Shown: positions 18,193-27,463 of the stretch, piece after piece
Position numbering within the stretch: the first letter of the stretch is position 1
Layout of the letters: the number at the start of each line of letters is the position of its first letter
NCBI RefSeq assembly: GCF_015207985.1
Contig: NZ_JADEVV010000001.1
Coordinates: 62,001 to 126,000 of the forward strand
DNA length: 64,000 nucleotides
From: Synechocystis salina LEGE 00031
Lineage (GTDB): Bacteria; Cyanobacteriota; Cyanobacteriia; Cyanobacteriales; Microcystaceae
Direction: 5' to 3'
Position numbers and translations under genes: made by a program
Notes under the pieces: model-generated
Seen by the model: only the letters and a program-made list of their open reading frames with translations
Databases searched by the model: none
What the model was told of the DNA's origin: nothing

Positions 18193-19830
18193 ATGCAAAA
18201 CCGAATCATTGCCCGGAGTTGGGCCTTCTCCCTGTTGTTGGGGTTACTGGTGCTGTCTCCCAAGGCGACCTTGGCCCACGCTGGCCATGGGGATGAATTT
18301 CACCAAAGTGAATCGGCTCAATCTGCCCAGGGTGTAGCCCTTGATGGGGATACTATTCGTCGCTTGGAGATTAAAGTAGAGCCTTTGCAACCTCGTTACT
18401 TAGATACGGGCATCAGGACAACGGGACAGATTGAAACCCTGCCGCAACAACGGGTTGAGGTCACAACGCCTGTAGGAGGGAAACTGCTCAAACTGTTAGT
18501 TAATCCAGGGGACAGCGTTAAGGCCGGTCAACCAGTCGCCACCATGACCAGTGCCGAATTAGCTGAACTACGCACCACGGCCCAAGACCGCCGGAGCTTG
18601 GCGATCGCCGCCGTGGAACAAGCCCAGGCAGATTTAAACTTGGCCCAGGAAAATTATCGCCAACAACAACGGGTAGCCCAGAGTGAAATTGAAGAAGCCC
18701 GTACTGCTAAGCAATTTGCCGAGGAGCGTTACAAACGAGATCAGGAACTCGAAGCCAATGGAGCTTTACCCCGTCGTCAGCTTTTGGAATCGGAAGTTGC
18801 CTTAGCCACAGCCAATGCTGATTTAGTTAGAAGCCAAAGCCGTTTACCAGTCAGTGAAGCCCAAGCTCAAGTTAAGAGAGCCCAAGCGGCATTAAAGGTT
18901 GCCCAAAAGCAAGTGCAATTAAGTGAAGAAAATTATCAGACCCGTTTGCAACAACTGGGAACTAATGCCCGTCCCGATGGCACCGTTGTGATTACAGCCC
19001 CCATTGGTGGGATCGTTGTTGACCCCGTCACTACCCCAGAACATGAAATCAAGGTAGGAGAATCCCGACAGGATGCAGGGGAACCAATTTTTACCATTAT
19101 CAACAGTCAACAAGTTCAAGTTTCAGCCAATATCTACGAGAAGGATCTAAACAAAATTCGCCGGGGTCAAGGAATTCGGGGTTGGGTGAGTAGTTCAACC
19201 GACAAAACTTTTAGGGGCAGGATTAATCAAATTGGCTCCGTGGTGGAAGGGGAAAATCGAATCGTTTCCGTGAAAGCAACTCTGGATAACCCCGATGGTC
19301 AACTCAAACCCGGTCTTTTTGTGGAATTAGAAGTCCTAACTGACCGTACTTCGACTCCCGTGCTAGCCGTCCCCTCCTCGGCGATCGTCAAAACCAATGA
19401 TCAGCAAAATCTGGTGTTTGTGCAAAATGGCAATGTTTTTGAACCCATTACCGTTGCTCTGGGGCAGGTTTCCGGGGATTGGGTGGAAATCACCGACGGT
19501 TTGTTTGCCGGGGATTTAGTGGTTACCCAGCGGGCTAATCAGCTCTATGCCCAATCTTTGCGGGCCAAGCCGGCGGAAAAAACAGAAGATACTGAAGAAT
19601 CTACAGAAATAACCGCATTTACTTTTGCTCTGCCTGGAGTAACGTCATGGCTTTTACCTTTGGGGGGAACAGTTATGGCCGCTGGATTATTTTGGGCCGG
19701 TAGCCTGTGGGGAAAACGACAACAAGCAAACTCTTGGCCAGGCAACACTTTAACAGCAAGTCGGGAGGAATCATCCCTGGAAGTTGAAAAAGTCCTGATT
19801 GAAACCCCATCCCATCAGGATTTCCCCTAA
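18193..19830 (+). CDS. copB: Copper efflux membrane-fusion (HlyD-like) protein CopB
   Basis: This is the periplasmic adaptor of a heavy-metal RND efflux pump. I chose ATG 18193 (MQNRIIARSWAFSLLLGLL), giving 545 residues with a signal peptide. The frame is open back to GTG 18142, but that would place the operator inside the gene. A metal-binding-like HAGHGDEFH follows the signal. A barrel-sandwich hybrid domain flanks a long helical hairpin (roughly 130-250), then beta-barrel parts. Unusually, the C-terminus has a hydrophobic segment (SWLLPLGGTVMAAGLFWAGS). It is 51 bases before copA and matches CopB of the pSYSX copBAC operon, as I recall it. Confidence 0.88.
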   Translation: MQNRIIARSWAFSLLLGLLVLSPKATLAHAGHGDEFHQSESAQSAQGVALDGDTIRRLEIKVEPLQPRYLDTGIRTTGQIETLPQQRVEVTTPVGGKLLKLLVNPGDSVKAGQPVATMTSAELAELRTTAQDRRSLAIAAVEQAQADLNLAQENYRQQQRVAQSEIEEARTAKQFAEERYKRDQELEANGALPRRQLLESEVALATANADLVRSQSRLPVSEAQAQVKRAQAALKVAQKQVQLSEENYQTRLQQLGTNARPDGTVVITAPIGGIVVDPVTTPEHEIKVGESRQDAGEPIFTIINSQQVQVSANIYEKDLNKIRRGQGIRGWVSSSTDKTFRGRINQIGSVVEGENRIVSVKATLDNPDGQLKPGLFVELEVLTDRTSTPVLAVPSSAIVKTNDQQNLVFVQNGNVFEPITVALGQVSGDWVEITDGLFAGDLVVTQRANQLYAQSLRAKPAEKTEDTEESTEITAFTFALPGVTSWLLPLGGTVMAAGLFWAGSLWGKRQQANSWPGNTLTASREESSLEVEKVLIETPSHQDFP

Positions 19831-19881
19831 ATAATCTGAATTGCTCAAGCCATCTATTTACCCTTGCTATTTACCTAGAAA

Positions 19882-22800
19882 ATGCTTAATGCCATCCTCA
19901 AATGGTCGATCGCCCAACGTTGGCTAGTGGTTATTGGAGCCATGCTGGTGGCTATTTTAGGAACCTACAACCTCACCCAGATGCCGTTGGATGTGTTTCC
20001 CCCCTTTGCCCCTCCCCAAGTTGAAATCCAAACGGAAGCCCCAGGTTTAGCGCCGGAGGAAGTGGAAACTCTAATTACCCTGCCCATTGAAAGTGCGGTG
20101 AATGGCACCCCAGGGGTAGAAATGGTACGTTCATCCTCCGCCGTGGGCATTTCCGTTGTTAAGGCTATTTTTGCGAATAACACAGACATTTACCGAGCCA
20201 GACAATTAGTGACTGAACGTCTACAATCTGCCCGAAGTAAACTACCTACCGGGGCGGAGGAACCGCAAATTTCCCCTGTATCTTCCCCTATTAGTACAAT
20301 TTTAATGTATGCCTTGACGGTGGATGGGTCGGCGGAGAGTCCCGAAGCTAATTTGATGGAAGTGCGGCGGCGGGTGGATCGGGAAATTACCAATCAAATC
20401 TTGGCCGTACCAGGGGTTTCCCAGGTGGTTGCCTATGGGGGGGATGTTAAGCAATATCAAGTTTTGGTCGATCCGGCCCGCCTCAAGGCGTTTAATATTT
20501 CCCTCCAACAGGTAACGGAGGCGGTGGAAGAAGCCAATGTGAATGCGGCGGGGGGTTTTTTATTGACCTCGGACCAAGAAGACGTGATTCGAGGGTTGGG
20601 GCGCATCGAAAACCTATCCCAATTGGCAGATTCTGTGGTGACAGCTAGGGATGGGACACCGATTTTACTCCGGGATGTGGCGGAAGTGGTTATTGGCCCC
20701 GCCTTGATAAGGGGAGATGGCAGTGTGGATGGCCAACGGGCTGTTGTGCTGGTGATTGATAAGCAACCCCAGGCCGATACCCCGACGGTGAGTAAGGCGG
20801 TGGAAAAAGCTATGGCAGAGGTCAAAGCGGCCCTGCCCACCGGGGTTAATCTCCAGGTTACGTTTCGGCAAGAAAGCTTTATTGATGCGGCGATCGCCAA
20901 TGTGCGGGATTCTTTGCGGGATGGCATTATCATCGTCGCTGTGGTGATGGTGATGTTTCTGATGAATTGGCGGACTGCGATTATCACCCTCAGTGCCATT
21001 CCCCTTTCCATTCTCATTGGCATGATGATTTTAGGCTGGTTTGGCCAGGGTATTAACGCCATGACCCTCGGAGGCCTAGCGGTGGCGATCGGCTCCGTTG
21101 TCGATGACTCCATTGTGGATATGGAAAATTGCTACCGGGGTCTCCGCAAAAATCAAGCTTTTGGTAATCCCAAGCATCCGTTTCAGGTGGTTTACGATAC
21201 CTCTGTCGAAGTTCGTACCAGTGTAATTTTTTCCACGGTAATTATTGCCGTTGTTTTTGCCCCAATTTTTAGTCTAACGGGGGTTGAAGGGCGTATTTTT
21301 GCCCCCATGGGTATAGCTTATCTATTGTCTATTTTTGCCTCTACTTTAGTGGCCATGACCCTTTCCCCAGCCCTTTGCGCTCTTTTACTTGCCCCTTGCC
21401 GTTTGCCCAGTGATGAAACTTGGTTAGCTCGCATTTGCCAGAGGATTTATCAGCCCCTATTAAAGTTCAGTACCCACCATCCCCGCTGGATTATTGGGGC
21501 GGCGATCGCCTTTTTTATCTTTTCCCTGAGCTTAGTACCCAGTATGGGAAGGGTCTTTTTACCGGAATTTCAAGAACGCTCCTTGGTGAATGCCATGCTC
21601 CTTTATCCCGGCAGTTCCCTCGAAGCCACTAATCGGGTAGGTTTCGCCCTTCAGGATGCTCTCAAGGATGATCCACGCTTTAGCACTGTACAATTGCGCT
21701 CCGGTCGTGCACCGGGGGATGCTGATGCCGGTGGCGTGAATTTAGGACATTTGGATGTAGAACTTAGTGATGCGGGTATAGCCGACCGAGAAGCCAGCAT
21801 TGAAACCCTAAGGGCAGAATTTAATCGCATCCCTGGGGTTGCTCCCAATATTGGCGGTTTTATTTCCCACCGCATGGATGAAGTACTTTCCGGAGTGAGG
21901 AGTGCGATCGCCGTTAAAATCTTTGGCCCCGACCTGGAACAACTCCGCACCATCGGAAAATCGGTGGAAACAGCCATGGCGGAGATTCCCGGTCTGGTTG
22001 ACTTACAGCTAGAACCCCAAGTCCCTGTGCGTCAGGTGCAAATTCAGTTTGATCGCCTAGCCGCAGGACGATATGGATTAACCGTTGGACAACTTTCCCG
22101 TCTGGTCGAAACCGCATTGAATGGCCGGGTTGCCTCTCAGGTTTTACAAGACCAACAATTATTTGATCTCTTGGTCTGGCTGAAGGCAGATGCCCGCAAC
22201 AATTTAGAAACCATTGGCAATTTGCTGGTGGATACCCCCACCGGCACGAAGATTCCCCTGGCCCAAGTGGCTCAAATTAGTTATGGCACCGGCCCCAACA
22301 CCATCAATCGAGAAAATGTTTCCCGCTTAATTGTTGCTTCTGCCAACGTTAAGGGTCGAGATCTCCGTTCCGTTGTTAACGACATCCAAACCCAAGTTAG
22401 GTCAAAAGTCACCCTCCCCACTGGTTATTTCATCCAGTATGGAGGCCAGTTTGAATCGGAGGAACGGGCCAGTCAAAATCTTTTAATCTTTGGCTTTTTA
22501 TCTATCGTTATCATCACCATTGTGATGTACTTTGCCGTTAAATCCCTGGCCGCAACCTTAATGATTATGGTCAATCTTCCCTTGGCTTTGGCTGGAGGGA
22601 TTTTGGCGATCGCCGTGACGGGGGGAGTTATTTCCGTTGCTTCCCTGGTGGGTTTTATTACCCTATTTGGAGTTGCTGTCCGCAACGGCCTATTGCTGGT
22701 GGATAACTACAATCAAAAAATTGCCCTGGCGTTACCCCTTTCCCAAATAATTACTGAAGGTTCCCAGGAACGATTGGTGGCAATTTTGATGACTGCCCTC

Positions 22801-23025
22801 ACCTCTGCTCTAGGTATGCTTCCCCTGGCGATTGGAACCGGAGCCTGTAAGGAAATACTCCAGCCTCTGGCGATCGTTATTTTAGGGGGGCTCTTTACCT
22901 CCACTGCTTTAACCCTCCTGGTATTACCAGCCCTGTATGCGCAATTTGGAAAATTCTTACGCCCAACTAGTCCCAACGGTGTGAGCCGAGAATCCCCCCG
23001 CCTTAAAAGCTTGACCAAAATTTAA
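19882..23025 (+). CDS. copA: Copper efflux RND transporter CopA (CzcA/CusA type)
   Basis: The 1047-residue inner-membrane pump exports metal ions using the proton gradient. It has the HME-RND layout: helix 1 near residues 13-30 with PLDVFPPFAPPQVEI, a large periplasmic loop, helices 2-6 at about 345-500 including GGLAVAIGSVVDDSIVDMEN (the proton-relay region), a second loop and the helix block at about 865-1030. Met residues in the periplasmic loops could act as ligands, but I could not place a Cus-type Met triad. With copB it forms the pump; no outer-membrane factor gene is adjacent. A copC-like gene that I recall after copA on pSYSX is missing here. Confidence 0.9.
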   Translation: MLNAILKWSIAQRWLVVIGAMLVAILGTYNLTQMPLDVFPPFAPPQVEIQTEAPGLAPEEVETLITLPIESAVNGTPGVEMVRSSSAVGISVVKAIFANNTDIYRARQLVTERLQSARSKLPTGAEEPQISPVSSPISTILMYALTVDGSAESPEANLMEVRRRVDREITNQILAVPGVSQVVAYGGDVKQYQVLVDPARLKAFNISLQQVTEAVEEANVNAAGGFLLTSDQEDVIRGLGRIENLSQLADSVVTARDGTPILLRDVAEVVIGPALIRGDGSVDGQRAVVLVIDKQPQADTPTVSKAVEKAMAEVKAALPTGVNLQVTFRQESFIDAAIANVRDSLRDGIIIVAVVMVMFLMNWRTAIITLSAIPLSILIGMMILGWFGQGINAMTLGGLAVAIGSVVDDSIVDMENCYRGLRKNQAFGNPKHPFQVVYDTSVEVRTSVIFSTVIIAVVFAPIFSLTGVEGRIFAPMGIAYLLSIFASTLVAMTLSPALCALLLAPCRLPSDETWLARICQRIYQPLLKFSTHHPRWIIGAAIAFFIFSLSLVPSMGRVFLPEFQERSLVNAMLLYPGSSLEATNRVGFALQDALKDDPRFSTVQLRSGRAPGDADAGGVNLGHLDVELSDAGIADREASIETLRAEFNRIPGVAPNIGGFISHRMDEVLSGVRSAIAVKIFGPDLEQLRTIGKSVETAMAEIPGLVDLQLEPQVPVRQVQIQFDRLAAGRYGLTVGQLSRLVETALNGRVASQVLQDQQLFDLLVWLKADARNNLETIGNLLVDTPTGTKIPLAQVAQISYGTGPNTINRENVSRLIVASANVKGRDLRSVVNDIQTQVRSKVTLPTGYFIQYGGQFESEERASQNLLIFGFLSIVIITIVMYFAVKSLAATLMIMVNLPLALAGGILAIAVTGGVISVASLVGFITLFGVAVRNGLLLVDNYNQKIALALPLSQIITEGSQERLVAILMTALTSALGMLPLAIGTGACKEILQPLAIVILGGLFTSTALTLLVLPALYAQFGKFLRPTSPNGVSRESPRLKSLTKI

Positions 23026-23050
23026 ATTATTAGACATTGAATTATTTATC

Positions 23051-23090
23051 AAAAAACTGGGTCTAAAACCCCGTCCTTTAGGACAGCTTT
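23051..23090 (+). mobile_element. Decayed IS200/IS605-type right end (tnpB tail), right edge of copper cluster
   Basis: GGGTCTAAAACCCCGTCC and the following TTTAGGAC form the same tail and hairpin as at 15378-15416, in the opposite orientation. In the matching frame it reads GSKTPSFRTAFC and stops. The two copies form an inverted pair around copM-copA. Confidence 0.5.
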
Positions 23091-23229
23091 TTGTTAAACT
23101 AACGGAGCCCATGCACCCGAGTGTGCCAAGAGAGGCAAGGTTGGCTATTCCCGCCATCTAGAATGCATGACCAAAAGGAAATACCTGGGCACAGGGGCGT
23201 CATAGTCTAGGAATGGGAAAACTACACTA

Positions 23230-23395
23230 AATATTTGTTCGGTCTGCGGTGGGGCACATCGTGGACGTTAAAACAAATGCCTGTGGAGGGGAATCTGGAC
23301 GGGGCTTTTGAACAGAGATGTTTTTAAGCTAGACAAACCCGATGAAGCAGGAATCCTCTGGCTTTAGGCAGAGGAGGATGTCAACAAAGATATGG
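23230..23395 (+). pseudogene. tnpB: TnpB C-terminal fragment, frameshifted
   Basis: One frame reads NICSVCGGAHRGR, which resembles the CxxC-G-A-H half of the TnpB zinc-ribbon, and then stops. The next frame reads VDVKTNACGGESGRG, then after stops MKQESSGFRQRRMS, the usual order of C-terminal blocks in cyanobacterial TnpB (zinc ribbon, ACG-type motif, KQE-type tail). The tail overlaps a hairpin CCTCTGGCTTTAGGCAGAGG, typical of an IS605-family right end. The body of the gene is gone. At least one frameshift and several stops make it non-functional. Confidence 0.65.
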
Positions 23396-23969
23396 CAAAG
23401 GGAAACTCCATCTTAACTAACCATCAGAACAGAGCGCTACAGAATCCCCCTAGTTTACGGAAAGGATGATGTCAACACCCCTGTCCTCTGAAATTTTCAT
23501 CGCCTTCGGGCTAGCATTGATGCCCAAGACTGGTGCCGGTAATGGCTTTTTAGTGATTATGGGCGATTATGGCCGGGAGGAAAATTCATAAAACTTATTA
23601 AAATTATTTGTTAATGAATTTATAGCTTGACCACAAAAGGTTAATGACTTACTGGTATAAATAATTGATTCTTCTTGAAAAATGTTTGAATAAAAACCCC
23701 ACAGGGCAACGGTTATAGCCTCTGCTCTCTACCCTAAGACGTAGACCATTTTATTCTTAATAAACAATTAAGAATTGTGTCAACTCAGCCAAAAAATGTG
23801 TCTGAATAGTTTGTTTTAGGTAAAATCCATTACAGACGGAAGGATTTTTCTGGGCAAATATCTAATAAACGTCACTGCTGTGCTTTCATTGGTCAAAACT
23901 GCCGCCGCCCAAACCCGGTGGCCAAGGAGGGACAACAGTAAACATTCTCGACATGGAGTTTCCTTGTCT

Positions 23970-24857
23970 ATGAACATCAATCCTCTCCTGCGGGCCTATG
24001 AGCACGGTGTACGCCGCTTCCCTCGGGAAAATTTACAAAATGCTGACCTATCTGGATACACTCTGATTTCTGTTGATTTTGAGCGCACTAACCTGATCGG
24101 GAGTAATTTACAGCGTACTTTTTTGACTAAGGCCCGCCTTGGCCACTGCCAAATGAACTGGGCAGATTTGACCTACGCTAAACTCAACCAAGCAGATTTA
24201 AGCTATGCCGATCTGACCAAGGCCAGTCTTTACGGGGCCTTTGCTGTCAAAACTAATTTTAAGGGGGCTAAGCTGAGTGGGGCGACCCTAGGCCATGCCA
24301 ATCTCCGGGGAGCTAACCTGGAACAGGCCAACCTTGCCGGGGCGAATTTGTTCGCGATCAATTTACGGGAATCCAATCTCCAGGGAGCAGATCTTTCCTG
24401 GGCCAATCTCCAGGAGGCTTGTCTGAGCTTGGCCAATTTACGCGATGCGAGGTTGTGGGCCACGGATCTGCGCCGGGCTTTTATGAAGGAAATGGATCTG
24501 AGTAATCTCAGTCTCCAGGGTTTAGCCATGGACGGAGCCAAATTAACCGGCAGTTGCCTAAGGGGAACAAACCTTAGTCAGTCCAGTCTACGGAGCGCTA
24601 ACCTGCGAGGCGCAGATCTGACCGGGGCCAATCTTACTGGAACAGATCTCACCGGGGCTGACCTCATGGGAGCCGACCTAACTCAGGCAATTTGGGACGA
24701 TGCTGTGGTGCAGGGTGTTAATTGGGAAGAGGCGATCGCCGACCGGGGAATGTTTCGGGAAGGATTGTTAGGACTAGGGAACCACCACAGTCAAAATGGC
24801 CACCAGGGATTAAATATCAGTTGCTTTGGGGGTCTCCAGACCGCCTATGTCATTTAG
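23970..24857 (+). CDS. Pentapeptide-repeat protein
   Basis: From ATG 23970 the product is 295 residues. From about residue 20 to 260 it is built of A(D/N)LXX repeats, for example ANLRGANLEQANLAGANL, which fold into a right-handed quadrilateral beta-helix. The C-terminal 40 residues leave the pattern. The open frame reaches 30 codons further upstream (from 23880), but that part is Lys/Arg-rich, lacks the repeat and has no good ribosome-binding site. Function is unknown; such proteins are common in cyanobacteria and no partner is adjacent. Confidence 0.88.
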   Translation: MNINPLLRAYEHGVRRFPRENLQNADLSGYTLISVDFERTNLIGSNLQRTFLTKARLGHCQMNWADLTYAKLNQADLSYADLTKASLYGAFAVKTNFKGAKLSGATLGHANLRGANLEQANLAGANLFAINLRESNLQGADLSWANLQEACLSLANLRDARLWATDLRRAFMKEMDLSNLSLQGLAMDGAKLTGSCLRGTNLSQSSLRSANLRGADLTGANLTGTDLTGADLMGADLTQAIWDDAVVQGVNWEEAIADRGMFREGLLGLGNHHSQNGHQGLNISCFGGLQTAYVI

Positions 24858-24899
24858 TTGAAATCCGCCACCGCAATAATTAACTGACGGAGTTGCATC

Positions 24900-24917
24900 C
24901 GGGGAAAATATTCCCCC
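24900..24917. terminator. Hairpin between convergent genes
   Basis: GGGGAA-AATA-TTCCCC is a perfect 6-base stem placed between the end of the pentapeptide gene and the stop codon of the small membrane protein gene. It lacks a clear U-run on either side, so termination is only suggested. Confidence 0.35.
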
Positions 24918-25132
24918 TAGAAGATCAGTGCTTCCAATAGGGCAGCACAGCCAAAGGATGCGAGGGCGACCTTGATTAAACGCAGGCCTTGCTGGTTCAG
25001 CCAATCCCGTTGACGACGCAAAAACATGTAAATATTCATCGCCCCCATCAAAAAAAACAACAGGGAAAGCCAGTTGGTTTCTTTTGTCGCTGTGTCTGCG
25101 GAGGACATCGCCCAGGTCTGTGAGGATTGCAT
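24917..25132 (-). CDS. Small membrane protein, about 71 aa
   Basis: Starting at ATG 25132 (MQSSQTWAMSSAD) the product is 71 residues. It has two hydrophobic segments, NWLSLLFFLMGAMNIYMFL and a second near the C-terminus (IKVALASFGCAALLEAL), separated by the basic RRQRDW. In-frame TTG 25165 would add 11 residues. I do not recognise a family. The membrane pattern and position make a real gene likely. Confidence 0.55.
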   Translation of the reverse strand: MQSSQTWAMSSADTATKETNWLSLLFFLMGAMNIYMFLRRQRDWLNQQGLRLIKVALASFGCAALLEALIF

Positions 25133-25242
25133 GTTTGATTTCTCCAAGTAAACCAACTTTGACAACTACACCTTAACAAAAGCCCAGGGAATTGTAAACC
25201 TTTGTTAAGTATTGTTGACTGGGGTGGAATTTTCTGCACTTC

Positions 25243-26061
25243 CTAGAAGGGGAGTCCCCAGGCTTGCCATTGTTGCCGGAGCCAACCAGAGGCCCGCAAT
25301 TGCAGTAGGATTTGGTTGACTTCCCGTTGTAGGGCCTGGTGTTGCAAGCCTTTGGCCATGGCGATCGCCAATGGATTAATGGTTAGTTGCAATGGTGAAT
25401 GGTAGTAGTCTGGTTGGGATTGGGCCCAGCCGCTCAGTACGGAATTGTCCCCAGCAAAAGCCAGGGCTTGTCCTTGTTCCAACAGTTGGTAGGCTTGGTC
25501 GTAGGAATCTACCCCCATTAGGTTCACCTGGGGGAAAGCCTGTTTGAGCACGGCTATGGTGCCGCTATTATTAAGCACCGCAATGGTGTGAGCCTGGTTG
25601 CGGTCTAGGTTTTTCAGAGAGCCGTTTTTACTAATTAAACCAACTCCGTCCATATAGTAGGGTGGAGAAAAGTCCACCAGGCGATCGCGGGCCGGATTTT
25701 GTCCCATTTGAGCAATGATTAAATCCACGTCACCATTAAGCAACAGGGCGAGCCGGTCTTGATTTTGCACCGGAATTAACTCCACTGCTTTTTCGTTCCC
25801 CAACAATGCCAGAGCCAAGCGATGGGCCAAAGCAATTTCCAAACCAGCTAATTCACCTTGGTCGTTGCGAAAACCCAAGGGTCTTAGATTATCCTTAACT
25901 CCCACCCTTAATTTGCCCCGGTGCCGAATGGCTTCTAAACTGGCCTCCCGGCTAGCCATGGCTATGCTATCCATCCCGATGGCCATGGTTTGGGCGGTGA
26001 CGCTGACAGTTAAAACTGGAATTGAAAATAGCAAACAACTAGCTACAATGAAGCCACGCAT
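25243..26061 (-). CDS. gtrC: Periplasmic solute-binding protein (family 3) of a TRAP-type transporter
   Basis: From ATG 26061 the product is about 272 residues with a signal peptide (MRGFIVASCLLFSIPVLTVS). The frame is open to GTG 26136, which overlaps the upstream gene by 11 bases; either start is possible. KLRVGVKDNLRPLGF and AQMGQNPARDRLVDFSPPYY mark the SBP_bac_3 family, which usually binds polar amino acids. It follows DctM- and DctQ-like genes, so it matches GtrC of the Na+-dependent glutamate transporter GtrABC of Synechocystis as I recall it. The pairing of a family 3 binding protein with TRAP membrane subunits is unusual. Confidence 0.8.
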   Translation of the reverse strand: MRGFIVASCLLFSIPVLTVSVTAQTMAIGMDSIAMASREASLEAIRHRGKLRVGVKDNLRPLGFRNDQGELAGLEIALAHRLALALLGNEKAVELIPVQNQDRLALLLNGDVDLIIAQMGQNPARDRLVDFSPPYYMDGVGLISKNGSLKNLDRNQAHTIAVLNNSGTIAVLKQAFPQVNLMGVDSYDQAYQLLEQGQALAFAGDNSVLSGWAQSQPDYYHSPLQLTINPLAIAMAKGLQHQALQREVNQILLQLRASGWLRQQWQAWGLPF

Positions 26062-26125
26062 GGAAAGGGTTAAGGGGTGAAGAAATGGCAGAAAAATTAT
26101 GATTAAAGTAGGAAAATCAATTCCC

Positions 26126-27463
26126 CTAATTAGCACTCAGGGAAGGTAACCAATTGACCAGGGGCGGAAAAATAATAATTAGTAGCAACACTAAAATTTG
26201 TAGAGCAATGAATGGCAGAGCCCCTCGGTAAATTTGCCCGGTGGTTAAACTGGGGGGAGCTACCCCTCGTAAATAAAATAAGGCAAAACCAAAGGGCGGA
26301 GTGAGAAAAGAGGTTTGTAGGTTAGCCCCCACAATTACCCCATACCAGATTAAATCTAGATTTAGGGCTTCCGCCACCGGTTTAAACAGGGGCAGAACAA
26401 TAAAGGCAATTTCAAAAAAGTCAATGAAAAATCCCAGGATAAAAATGGTCAACATACTTACGGCTAGAAAGCCCATTTGACCGCCGGGTAAATTGGCTAA
26501 AATATCAAACATAAACCGATCGCCTTCTAGCCCCCGGAACACCAAACTAAAGGCGGTGGAGCCCAACAAAATTAACATCACCATGCTAGTAATGCGTAGG
26601 GTCGCGTCACACACCTGCCAGAGGGATTGCCAAGTTAACTTTTGATTAGCCAAGGCCAAGGCGATCGCCCCGATGGATCCCACGGCCCCCGCTTCGGTCG
26701 GACTAGCAATGCCAAAGAAAATACTGCCCAACACCAATAGAATCAAAATTAGGGGAGGCAGCATCACCTGTACTATGCGTCTGCGTAATTCCTGACCCCC
26801 AATGTTCCTAACTTCGGCCGGCAAGGCGGGGGCTAGATTTGGTTTAAGCCAAGCGATGATGAGGACATAGATGGCAAAACTGCCGGCCATCATCAACCCA
26901 GGCAGGAGAGATCCAATGAATAGATCCCCCACGGAAACTCCCAATTGATCTGCTAAAACGATCAAAACTACGCTAGGAGGAATAATTTGTCCAAGGGTGC
27001 CTGAAGCAACAATTACCCCAGAAGCTAGTTCCTTGCTGTAGCCATAGCGCAACATAATAGGCAGGGAAATTAACCCCATGGCCACCACGGTGGCCGCCAC
27101 AACCCCAGTGGTCGCCGCTAGCATAGTGCCCACCAGAATCACTGCTAAGGCAAGGCCTCCCCGCAAATGCCCCAGGATAATGCCCATGGTTTCTAGTAGT
27201 TGTTCGGCAATGCCAGACCGCTCCAACATGGATCCCAAAAAGATAAAAAAGGGAATCGCTAGGAGGGTGCCATTGGCCATAATGCCAAAAATCCTTTGGG
27301 GCATGGCGGACAAAAATATGGGGTCAAAGGAACCCAAAGCTGCACCGATAATGGCAAATAAAATCGCCACTCCCCCCAGGGAAAAGGCAACGGGATAGCC
27401 CCAGCCCAGGAAGACCAATGCCCCCACAAACATCATTGGTCCTAACCAGTCGTAGTCAACCAT
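26126..27463 (-). CDS. gtrB: TRAP transporter large permease (DctM type)
   Basis: The 445-residue protein is almost entirely hydrophobic with about 12 membrane segments, which is normal for the DctM subunit that forms the ion-coupled translocation path. Typical stretches are AIPFFIFLGSMLERSGIAE, TTGVVAATVVAMGLI, GTLGQIIPPSVVLIVLAD and SPTEAGAVGSIGA. It overlaps the DctQ gene by one base at 27463 and precedes the binding-protein gene, giving the operon DctQ-DctM-binding protein. Confidence 0.92.
   Translation of the reverse strand: MVDYDWLGPMMFVGALVFLGWGYPVAFSLGGVAILFAIIGAALGSFDPIFLSAMPQRIFGIMANGTLLAIPFFIFLGSMLERSGIAEQLLETMGIILGHLRGGLALAVILVGTMLAATTGVVAATVVAMGLISLPIMLRYGYSKELASGVIVASGTLGQIIPPSVVLIVLADQLGVSVGDLFIGSLLPGLMMAGSFAIYVLIIAWLKPNLAPALPAEVRNIGGQELRRRIVQVMLPPLILILLVLGSIFFGIASPTEAGAVGSIGAIALALANQKLTWQSLWQVCDATLRITSMVMLILLGSTAFSLVFRGLEGDRFMFDILANLPGGQMGFLAVSMLTIFILGFFIDFFEIAFIVLPLFKPVAEALNLDLIWYGVIVGANLQTSFLTPPFGFALFYLRGVAPPSLTTGQIYRGALPFIALQILVLLLIIIFPPLVNWLPSLSAN

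Larger units (their letters stand above)
23026..23969. other. Intergenic region of 944 bases with IS debris
   Basis: The first 375 bases hold two IS200/IS605-type right-end remnants, listed separately. From about 23400 to 23970 I see no convincing gene. The stretch from about 23590 is AT-rich and holds TATAAA at 23656-23661, a possible -10 for the pentapeptide gene, without a well-spaced -35. Confidence 0.6.

Noticed and set aside
20457-21113. 218-codon open frame on the minus strand inside copA
   Set aside because: It is antisense to a clear RND transporter; the translation is Ser/Thr/Arg-rich with no motif, as expected for a shadow frame.
23400-23969. Further remnants of a copC-like or transposase gene
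   Set aside because: No frame gave recognisable residues beyond the tnpB tail; the region looks non-coding.
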